Assembly: GCA_030704615.1 (NCBI GenBank)
Contig: CM060733.1
Span: 31,806,001 to 31,870,000 of the forward strand
DNA length: 64,000 bases
Reading direction: 5' to 3'
Source: Takakia lepidozioides
Lineage: Eukaryota; Streptophyta; Takakiopsida; Takakiales; Takakiaceae
Shown here: positions 21,396-30,440 of the stretch, in pieces
Layout of the letters: each line of letters begins with the position of its first letter
Numbering within the stretch: position 1 is the stretch's first letter
Translations under genes and position numbers: made by a program
Notes under the pieces: model-generated
Databases searched by the model: none
The model's input: only the letters and a program-made list of their open reading frames with translations
Told to the model about the DNA's origin: nothing

Positions 21396-24307
21396 TTAGG
21401 ATGTGAGACGTTGCAGAAGGAGGGGCATACCATACTGAGGCCTGATTGTGACCAGACTAGTCGGGGCATGGCGGTACGCAGGAGAGAGGCGGAAAGAGAA
21501 GCGTTGGAGCACCATAGCCAGCACCACTTTGGCCTCCATCACTGCAAAATTCTGGCCCACACATACCCGGGGACCCATTGAGAATGGCGAGTACGCTGCC
21601 GGATATTTGCATGCTTTCGATATTCCTTCTGCAAACCGTTGGGGCTTGAATTCGTTGGCATCCTCACCCCATTGCTCTGGATCCCGGTGCGAAAAAATTT
21701 GGTTGGTGACAACATTGAGTCCTTTGGGGATGAAGAGATCGCCCAGCTGCATGTCTTTGGTAGCCTCCCGACCCAAACCGGTAACGGAAGGGTAGAGTCG
21801 CAAGGATTCGAAGAGTACCATTCCCACCTGCGAATAACGCAGATTCCACACTGACACTGTTAATATCGTACTCAGAAAGGATCGATGTTTGAGACTTACA
21901 TAACATCGACGTTTCCCCAGCCGAGTGCAATACTGGTGCTAACCTTGTGCTAGCACGAGCATGGAATAGTGAGGGAATAGTGAAGCTCACAAGTTTCAAT
22001 TTGTTGAGGTGCTCCGCATTAGGAAGGGCGCCTTTGCAAACTTCCTGTACTTCTTTACGCAGACGGTCCTGCCACTCAGGATAGACAGACAGTAACATGA
22101 TCGTCCACGACAGAGTACCCGCCGTCGTCTCGTGCCCGGCGAGGAAGAAGGTCTTGCACTCATCCATCACTTGCTCACTTGTCAGTCGAGCCTGTGTAGA
22201 ATCAGTCTTGTTGTTGGCCTCGCTCTCAGTCAACACCATACCCAGTAGATCACTTCCATATGACCCAGCCTTTTCGGACTTTGCTAAGTCATGGCGAGAT
22301 TGGATGATCTCACTGAGCTCCTTCTTGATCTCATTTCGTATTCTCCAAATTGCTCGATTTCCTGCTACGGGAAGGAACCTGCGCAACCACCATTGAGCAA
22401 CTGGGTGCCTCGACATGTCCAGAAATTATTGTGACAAAATCTTACTTGAGATTAACGGGCCATGCGCCAAGTGATAAGAAGTATGTGCTACCAATACTTC
22501 TCTAGGACTGTTGAGGGACTGTTGTTATTCTACAAGCCTCTATCTAATGCTAGGTGGCCGATATATAAGATTCAGGGACATTTCAATGTGTACACGTATA
22601 ATGCATAATGAAGATTATGAGCATGCATGCCTCCCGCATATTGGATCATTATATGACCTGATCTTGAGAACATCGTAACATCTAGAGGAAGTGTGTGCAG
22701 CAAGACCTGTAGCCTGGGATCCATATAAAACGTGCTGCCTTCATAGCCAACTTCAAAAGTTCTGCTTGTTTCTCAAATACTTTTATTCCAAGCTTGTAAC
22801 TAGAGCCAAAAGCTGTGCGAGCAATAATATCTGCTGTAATAGTTCCAAACTGGTGGAATGCTTCGATCTCGGCTTCACCGGATTTGGAATCATTCACAAT
22901 TCTTTCCCACTCCTCCATCTTCAGTAAAGTGCTTGTCGCAAAGGCCCCTACCATCGCCTGCAGTAGATCACTCGACTCATGATGTGTTCACACATACATA
23001 TATATAAACACCCGCCAACAGTATTACAGTAATCTATATATAGCTCTAGCTCTCTATTATATAATATAGCAGTGATTGTGTTGGAAAGAAGGTATCACAT
23101 TCGAGTAGTTTTGTGCATATGCATCGTTCTTAGAAACTTAGATCACAAGCTCATAGATCTCGAAAATCAAACCTTCAGCTTCTCAGTGTGAAAAGCAGGG
23201 TTGACTACACGCCGCTGTTGAGTCCAGGTCGAGCCTTGCGCGAATATCAGCCCCTTCCCAAACAGAGCTCCTACAAATAACCGCTGCATTGGGGATTTGA
23301 TATAATCGTTATTCTTGCTGAAGATTTCCCTCGTCTGCTCAGGGTCAGTTATCAGTATTCTTGCCTCTGGACCCCAGTAGAAAACAGTTGGTTTTCCTGC
23401 GAGGACGTCCAAGGTCACATGAAATCAGGCAAAGAAATTATTAAGTTCCACAGGTTCCAAGACATCAATGATCAGATCCCTAGTATATATAGATACAAAT
23501 TTTGGATTTCAGAACTTGCTATATAGGTTAGAAGAGCAAGCTGGAGCATGCACGTGTTTTCTGCTTGGCTCTTGCTCCAACTGTGCTACGCTCACTAGAT
23601 CTAGACGTCAGGTCGGAGTAGGAGGGATCAGTTCAAGTTCTCGATTAGATTAGATAGTACACCTGAAGCCTTCGCCATCTCTTAAGTTCAACAAACGATT
23701 TAATGTGTCAACGTAGGCAAAAATATTCCGTTTTATCGAGTTTCTCTTCCTATCTCTGTTTAACAGGGAGATGGGTACTAGTAGGAACTTGCAAACGGGG
23801 CGGAGATCTGAGGCTCATTCATTTCAGGTCCGCGTTCATTGTTTATGCATGAGCTATAGCAGTTTGTGTGGACGACCGAGCAAGATAGGAGAGTATTCAA
23901 GAGTTCGACGAGCAGCAAAAATCTCGACGTTGATCAAACAACAACGTACCTGACTTTAGCATCGGTTCCAAGTAGGGCTCTGTGCGCCAGAGTATATCAT
24001 GGTTTGTGGGCCCATCGATATCTTGAGTGATGGCTTTCTCTTGCGCCGTATACATTTCCCCCAGATTGCCTATCAATGGACGGAATGGCATGCTTTTGAT
24101 TCCTTGCTTCTCCATCGCCCATTTGATATATAAAGGTTTCAGAAATACATACCGCACCACACCAACCAGCTTGGATATTACGAACAAGAGTATTACTGTC
24201 CCCAAAGCAGCTGGTAAATGACCCCATCCCAAAGCATCACTTTGTTGGGTGGGAACCTCCTCCATTGACAATAGTACACTAGCGAGATGCAGAATGAACT
24301 CCACCAC
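21396..24307 (-). CDS. Cytochrome P450, CYP72 clan, 5 exons, apparently intact
   Basis: A haem mono-oxygenase anchored in the endoplasmic reticulum; the substrate cannot be told from sequence. Exons are 24307-23950, 23396-23173, 22957-22707, 22378-21991 and 21827-21396. All introns are GT/AG and all phases agree, giving 550 residues, slightly longer than most P450s. Visible parts: membrane anchor about residues 31-56, proline hinge PFRPLIGN, a WTQQRRVVNPAFH C-helix, I-helix AGHETT (358-363), ESLR (414-417), FKPQRF (467-472) and the haem loop FSMGPRVCVGQNFA with Cys496 (codon 21561-21563). The GPRVCVGQNFA loop, EKLKAMV and IPGYR point to the CYP72 clan. Met15 is an alternative start if the longer N-terminus is not used. 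No stop or frameshift was found. Confidence 0.93.
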
Positions 24308-24647
24308 AAACAGCGAATAGCCTAATCATTCACCTTTCGTGCCTAGGAGGTCACAGTCGGGAGCAGCTACTTGCATACGTAGTCCACAGCTTTATGGATC
24401 AAAACTCTTGTACATGAACAACGAGAGATTTGAGTAGAGCACCTAAATCTACGTACCTTCCACACCGTAGCACTATGTATGGAGCTTCTACACTGCATGC
24501 TTAGCAAAGCAAACGGACTAGGCAAAGAGTAGTTAGATCTTTTCGATTGGCGTGCCTTTTCAATCCGGGAAAAAAAAAAAGTATAAAACTTTGTCTTAAC
24601 TAAATCTGGACTTTCAAAAGTCCAGAAATAACAATAATCACTATATT

Positions 24648-25143
24648 AAGCGATACGTTTGTTTTGTTTGATTGTTTTGTTTCGTCACGTTGAGATGTCC
24701 TAAACAGCGGGCTGGGGCCCAGCCTTGGTGCTTCGAAACGTTGGAAAGCCCTCCTGGACTAGGGGTGCACCGACTTGGTGTAGGAGATGTGGAATTTCAA
24801 GTACTTTTGGTCGTCGGAAATTCGTGAAAAATAGCAAAGTGGGCATTCTTGGGACAATGATTGGAGCCTCGACAGGAGAGATATCAAGGGAAAGGTCTCC
24901 GGTTCAAATCTGGTTGTAGGCTTTGTGGAAAAAAAAAACAATTAGACTTAGATGACATTGGACACGTGGGCCAACGGCACAGGCTACCCTAGAGAGAGGA
25001 GATACAATAATGATAGAATATATTACTACTCAATAAATTCATGGAAAAAAATTAATCGGGCCTTGACATGGGAGACGTGCTTGGATACATAGGAGATTAC
25101 ACTTGGGCTTAGATGACACTTGGGCCAATGGCACAAGCTACCC
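24648..25143 (+). mobile_element. SINE-like composite repeat (about 495 bp) nested in the LINE tail
   Basis: It splits the LINE tail (sequence before it matches up to AACAATAAT, sequence after it resumes at ACATATAATAAGATATT), so its limits can be read directly. It begins TTAAGCGATACGTTTG, contains a tRNA-like promoter and a poly(A) run (24930-24939), and ends in GGCCAATGGCACAAGCTACC. The flanks ACTATAT and ACATATA may be a target duplication with one or two changes. At least five related copies lie on the other strand at 59240-64000. There is no coding capacity. Confidence 0.6.
24850..24911 (+). promoter_or_regulatory. Candidate internal RNA polymerase III promoter (tRNA-like A and B boxes)
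   Basis: TGGGACAATGATTGG (24850-24864) resembles an A box and GGTTCAAATCT (24901-24911) resembles a B box, about 37 bases apart, the spacing found in tRNA genes and tRNA-derived SINEs. The B-box part is the best conserved piece among the copies at 59-63 kb. The A box is weaker than the consensus, so this is inference. Confidence 0.45.
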
Positions 25144-25588
25144 TAGTACATATAATAAGATATTGGAACATCTTCCTTTCCTCGTTTAGCTATGCTACTC
25201 GTCATTGATTGTCATAGAATCCGTCACGCTTGTTGTGTGTTTAGGCCTCATGGCGGTCTTGGGCTCATTAGAGTTTTTTTTTTGTTTTTATTTTTTTCCC
25301 TCAATAATCCTTAATAAAATTAATCCAGGGCCTCTGTCCCCTGTTCTATAAATAAATAAATAAACAATTAATAATATATATAAATTAATAGGCGATTGGT
25401 TGATTTATTCCAAATAATATACATTGTTTTTCAAAGTACATGACATCTATGATCAGTAGTAGATGAGACCTCCTATCATTAACGTGATTCTCCCTTTACC
25501 CAAATACAGGATGGCGTGTCATGAACGTGATTCTCCCTTTACCCAAATATAGGATGGTGTGCATATTCATGGAATTAGGGGAGATCTT

Positions 25589-27049
25589 TTGTCCTGGGCG
25601 GGACTCATGATTCTTGGAGGCTTGGTTGTAAGTTGTAACCAAGAATCATGGTCACCTTGTCAAGCCTTGGTTGCATGTTGTAGATGTTAGTGTTGTTTGA
25701 CGTCGTAACGAGATCAGCGCCATCAGGATGTGTTGAAGATGAATCCGGCGTGGTAGATAGTGCGCATGCCTGTCGGATGGTGAACAAGACGAACGCTGAG
25801 CCTGAAAGTGACATAAGTTAACCTTGAAGCGGAGGTGCAGCAAATGTAGGCATGGGCTTCCTCCACCAGGTATAAACTAGTAGCAGCAGCGTAAGGGAGA
25901 TGTTAGGGTGGGAGAAAACATCAAGTTGGGAGCAATATTGTAGTGCGATACATGTGAGAAAGATTGATGGGGGTGCTTTCTGCAAATCATGAGAACGAAG
26001 CGGAGCCCGAAAATGGAGACTGGTACGCCTAACAGAACCAGAAATCGCCATTCGGGGGCCAAGTTGGGGGGCTTGCTCAACAACTAGGGCCATATACCCA
26101 ACTGGTATGTTTTACAATACCCTTACTCATATCAAGGCACATATCCCGGCCAGTTGGCACGTACCAGTACAAGACTGGTATTTTCTATGAGCCATGAATA
26201 CATTTAAGCATGAGCATAGCCAAAAATAAACATGAGTAGAACATATTCAGGAGAATATTCCCAAATTTAGGGTTGTGTGAAGCTGCATTTCGGCAATTTT
26301 TGCAGTGAAAATGAACAAGACGTTCCCGGATATCAGGATATTGGAGGTAGGTTTGGATGCGTAGGTAGGTTCGGGGGTTTCCCTAATTCTAGAAGTCGGT
26401 GTCGGCTTCCACAATACTCTAGTCTGCCAACGAGTTGGGGGCTACCACGGGAATAGGTCTTCATTGTATAACCGCGGACAAATTTGACCATTTCATGACG
26501 ACTGCCAGTCCATTTCCGAGAAGTCGACATAGACTTGGTTGCCCATTTTTTGCCTGCAATGTATATTGCATTAGTTTAATATGCAAGCAATTATTTATTT
26601 CTTATTTAATTTCTAGAAGTTGTTGTTGAGAAGTCGGCATAGACTTGTCGGATGCCGTAGTGTTATATACTGTAAGTCGGCACAGACTTACCGATTCCCA
26701 TGCCACCATGAAATGCGTTCGGCATGACTTTCCATCTTCATGCACACCACCTCGGTAAACGTCATAAAATAGGAAAATATCAAAAAATCTAGTTGTCTTG
26801 CAATTTCAAAATGTGGAGCATAGACGTAGAATAACACTGGGGGAGTCACAGACCGCTCATCAGTAAGTCGGCACATACTTACAGAATGGCACAAGACCAT
26901 TTCTTAGAAGTGGTAGCAGAAGTGGCAACAGACTTAAGCTACGAAATTTACTGTTTTTGAAGAATGAACAATGCAACGAAAACCAGAACACAAACTAACA
27001 CCTTAGGCAAATGTTCCTCATCCGCCCTCGCAGAATAAGGCCCAGGTTT
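25589..27049. other. Non-coding stretch with short palindromic repeats
   Basis: No gene is seen. Four copies of a 16-base motif with inverted arms, AAGTC-N6-GACTT (for example AAGTCGGCATAGACTT), lie at 26521-26536, 26631-26646, 26674-26689 and 26865-26880 (the last reads ATACTT). They resemble subterminal binding sites of a small DNA transposon, but I found no clear ends. Confidence 0.45.
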
Positions 27050-27290
27050 GAAAGGGGGTGTGAGGATTGGACGATGGTCCAAGAGTTAACTAGGGCCCAC
27101 AGGGAACGTGAAAAGCTTGTATTAAGGCTGCGGAGAGGGAGAAGTGTCTAGTGGCAAAGACAACCTTCTAGAAGGGTCCCACCGCTGAGGGGTCGGGCTT
27201 CTAGAAGTTCCCACTGCCTCCGAGAATTTATAAAGAGACCTGGGTTCTCTTTATAAACTTTATCTTTATCTTTCCCTCAGAGTCTTACTA
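27050..27290 (+). promoter_or_regulatory. LTR-like promoter segment with heat-shock-element-like motifs
   Basis: TTCTAGAA occurs twice (27166-27173 and 27199-27206), the second followed by GTTCC, giving TTCnnGAA pairs like a heat shock element. Downstream, TTTATAAAGAGA (27227-27238) and TCTCTTTATAAA (27246-27257) form a perfect 12-base inverted repeat with a 7-base loop; each arm contains a TATAAA. It abuts the 3' end of the gag-like ORF on the minus strand. It could be an LTR or a solo promoter fragment; no paired copy was found in the window. Confidence 0.35.
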
Positions 27291-28795
27291 TTTGTTCACA
27301 CCATACACCCTTCCTCCAATGTGTTGCAGCCTCTGTGGCATACTTCTTCAAGATTTCTTCCAATTTTTTTTCATAGTTATCCCTCTTCAACTTCTCCTTT
27401 CTCTTACTCTTTCTTTTTAGTTCTTGCTCTTCTTCTTCATCTGACTCATCCTCAGAGTCCTCATCTTCCTTTTTCTCTCTCCTGAGCATTCCCAATTGCT
27501 CAATTTTGTTTGCAGTTTCAAATGCCTCCTCCCCTGTATTATGGGGTAACATATCCACTTTCTTTTGCAACTCTGGTCTTAGTCCACTCACAAACCAAGT
27601 CTTCTGTAAACCGGGTGCTGGTACTGCAGCCAGCTTTTTCATCATCAATTCCATCTTCTCCATATACTCTTCAACAGTTTCATGCTTCTTCTGCTTCAGC
27701 TGTTGTAAACTTCCATACACTTCATCCTCTTCGAAATGCTGTATTCAAGCCATTCCAGGTTAGGAAATGATTATCAGGGAATCTTGCATACCATTCACTT
27801 GCTTTCTTGATAAGTGAACAAGGAAACAGTCTCATCTTGGCATCATCGCCATTCTCATTGTTCACTATACACATGTGCTCAAATTGGCTAATGTGTACAT
27901 CGGGATCCCCTTTTCCTGAATATATTGGAAAGGGTGGTTTTGCCCGTGTTGGTTGTAACGCCATCTGTGGCCCTACCTTCTGCCCACTGACAGGTGCTGG
28001 CACCCTTACTGGTGCTGGTCCTTCTGGACCTGTTGTTTTTGTGGTGGATCTGCCACCAAGTGGTGGCCCTTGAGCACTCCCTGCTTCTAGCCCCACTATA
28101 TTCACAGTATTCCCAGCTTCAGTTGCACTACTTCCCACACTCCCTGTCCCCCCAGAGCCAGATCCAGGCCGCCCGCCTGATCCCCCTGAGCCGACACCTT
28201 CGTTGGCTTGTGATCCAAGTGCTCCACTTGATCCAGGTCCAACGGGTTGGGATGTCCTGGTTGTAGTCTCAACCTCAGCTGTTGGGTCTACTTCTTCATA
28301 TTCTTCCTCTTCCAATTTCTTCTCTCTGTTTTCATCCTCCAAGTTCTGCCCTTGGGTTTCTTCTTCACTCATGTAACTCAACTGTAATGGTGTTGGAGAG
28401 TCTGAACTCTCCGTTGGCTCTGCCACATCCTCTTCTCCTTCTTCACCTTCTGCTTCAGAAACTGGAGTTCCTGCTTTTGGTGTTCCATGCCAACTCTTAT
28501 CAAAGATTTCTGTCAAATCTTTTATCCAAGGATGTACCTCAGATCTTTCACCTCGTGATTGATCTTCTTCCTGTACCAATTCCCTTAATCTTTCTTGCAA
28601 AGAAACAGAAGGAGTGGCATCCAACTCTAGTTCTTCCGGTATAGGTGATGTACTCTTTGATCTTAATGGTGTGAGAGGTCCAGATGATTCCCCTATGTCT
28701 ATTCCTCTCTCCCAAAGATATGGATAATTAGCTTTCAGATAGCTTTCTCTTTTTGCTGAATATCTCTGGCGTCTAGCTTCTCTTTCATCACTCAT
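27277..28795 (-). pseudogene. Retrotransposon gag protein, frameshifted
   Basis: Reading leftward from 28795 (MSDEREARRQRYSAKRES), the protein has an acidic and Gly/Ser/Pro-rich N-terminal half. A gag capsid-like segment follows (PPFPIYSGKGDPDVHISQFE, then KMRLFPCSLIKKASEWYARF and NHFLTWNGLNTAF). The frame then changes near 27722-27745 and continues as SLQQLKQKKHETVEEYMEKM, WFVSGLRPELQKKV and a Lys/Glu-rich helix ending at 27277. The order matches the Ty3-type gag family (LFPxSL...A..WY...P..SI.TW...). No zinc knuckle, protease or polymerase follows, so this is a gag-only remnant. Confidence 0.7.
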
Positions 28796-28816
28796 GTCCC
28801 ATGTCTTTCATTTCTT

Positions 28817-29511
28817 TTAATGTGGCAATAACCAAAACTCTCCTCTGTAATATCTCTCGTATATGCCTGGGTTTCTTTCAAGCTTCAATGCACCCTTGGC
28901 TATACTTGAAGTCTCCGTTACCATATAACCATATGGCAAACAAGTCTGAAAAGCTGTTCTTGGTGTGAGTTTGATCCACAAAATATCCTTTGGAATCCAA
29001 TTCTTTACCAGTATAAGCTCTTCATGCATATGAGTATAAACATTCACCTTTCTTTCTTCCCAGCCTTCAAACTCTACTCGCTTAATGGATAGCAATGCTA
29101 TCACATAAACCAATGTTGGTAACCAACGTGCTCTTCCTCTACAGGCTACCTGATAAATCTTTATCACTCCTTTCTCCAGACCCCATTCCGGATCAGCATC
29201 ATGCACTCGCTTAAGAATATTTTCTTTACAACCGTCTGGCAATTCCAAGAACCTTTGAAAGAATTGTTTGGACAACTTTCTTCCTTCGTTCCACAGGGAA
29301 TTTGATTCACTTCAAATTCTTTAATGGTCCAACCACCATGATCCCACCAGATGCCTGTCACATCTGGTTGTTCATGACTCAGTTCCCCATTATGGTCGCC
29401 AAATGTCCCGCGGCATTTACTCACCCATCCCTTCGCTATTCGAGGCGGAAACTCCAAGATAGAAGAGTTGGAAATCTCTAAGTACTCAGCCCGCGCAGAA
29501 CAATCAGTCAT
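28817..29511 (-). pseudogene. Unrecognised ORF pair upstream of the gag remnant
   Basis: Two overlapping minus-strand frames (29511 to about 29250 and 29275-28817) form what may be one broken protein: MTDCSARAEYLEISNSSILE...WWDHGGWTIKEFEVNQIP, then ELPDGCKENILKRVHDADPE, LVYVIALLSIKRVEFEGW and LPYGYMVTETSSIAKGALK. Only 21 bases separate it from the gag start. I do not recognise it. It could be an extra ORF of the same retroelement. Bases 29512-30019 contain no gene. Confidence 0.35.
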
Positions 29512-30019
29512 GACCTACAGCTAGTGTATCATGGGGGTGTTTCCTATTTGTTTCCCTTTTGGCATTCATATTAGCTACCTTACCATTGATAATTAAGTAT
29601 CAGTTTGCTTTATCAATCTATTGGATTTCGTCAACTCATCCATTCATTCCACAGCTTCACTCAGATCTCTCTACACAGTGTGATTGTATCGTAAAAGTAT
29701 CCGATTATGATTTATCAGGTATCAGGCCGAAGCCATTGTGTCTCTAATCTGCTCTACAATATCATTACAGCCTTGCATATAACAAGCATCTACTCATCAT
29801 CTCTCTATCTTCACTTCCGTTCTTAATCTCTGCCCCATCCCATCTCCTCCATGACCAAGAAGTCATCCACCGAATGATATTCCCCAAAATTCCCCGCTTC
29901 TCCCTTTATCTTCCTACCCGTGGTTCTAACCGTTTCCCTCACTAACCGTCGTTTGTGAACTAACATGTTCCCTTCGCAGGTGTTGTTCCCCACAGTCGTT
30001 CCCTGTCCTGCTCCCCGTT

Positions 30020-30345
30020 CCCTATGATCGTGACAGCTGTGTCAAGCTGTGACTGGCTGTGTGAAACTGTGACGGGCTGTGACTGACTGTGCAACTGTGT
30101 TTGGCTGTGTCGGGCTGTGACTGGCTGTGTCGGCTGTGCCGGGCTGTGTCGGCTGTGATGGCTGTGTCGGTTGTGACGACTGTGACGGGCTGTGCCGGCT
30201 GTGTCTGCTGTGACGACTGTAACGGGCTGTGTTGGCTATGTCGGCTGTGACGACTGTGACGGGCTGTGTTGGCTGTGTCGGCTGTGACGACTGTGACGGG
30301 CTGTGTTGGCTGTGTCGGCTGTGACTATTGTGACGGGCTGTGTAA
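30020..30345. repeat. Minisatellite of CTGTGACGGGCTGTGT-like units
   Basis: About 320 bases consist of short units drawn from CTGTGTCGG, CTGTGACGACTGTGACGGG and CTGTGTTGG, arranged in higher-order groups of 40-50 bases. The strand is strongly G+T-skewed. It lies beyond the 3' end of the Mutator copy 2 gene, comparable to the minisatellite beside copy 1 but unrelated in sequence. Confidence 0.85.
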
Positions 30346-30440
30346 CCCCCCTCTACAGTGCGCTGCTGTCACCCCTAAGGCTCCTGTTGGTCTCAGTCTG
30401 TGCAAAAATTAAGGGTACCCTACAGATCCCGTTTAAGTGT

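Larger units (their letters stand above)
24583..25588 (+). mobile_element. Second LINE 3' end, inverted relative to the first, with a nested insertion
   Basis: Bases 24590-24645 match, in reverse complement, the end of the LINE coding region at 19405-19450 (around TGGACTTTCAAAAGTCCAG). Bases 25145-25163 and 25381-25588 match the LINE tail at 19190-19390 in inverted orientation. The match is interrupted by the repeat at 24648-25143, and part of the tail is duplicated: the GAACGTGATTCTCCCTTTAC unit occurs twice at about 25486-25555. This is most simply a short, 5'-truncated copy of the same LINE that inserted in the opposite direction on the other side of the P450. Confidence 0.65.

Noticed and set aside
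26333-26900. Small ORFs between 25.6 and 27.0 kb
   Set aside because: Short, with no recognisable composition or motif and overlapping on both strands.
27506-28644. Plus-strand ORFs over the gag remnant
   Set aside because: They are Ser/Pro/Leu-rich antisense shadows of the acidic, Glu-rich minus-strand gag.
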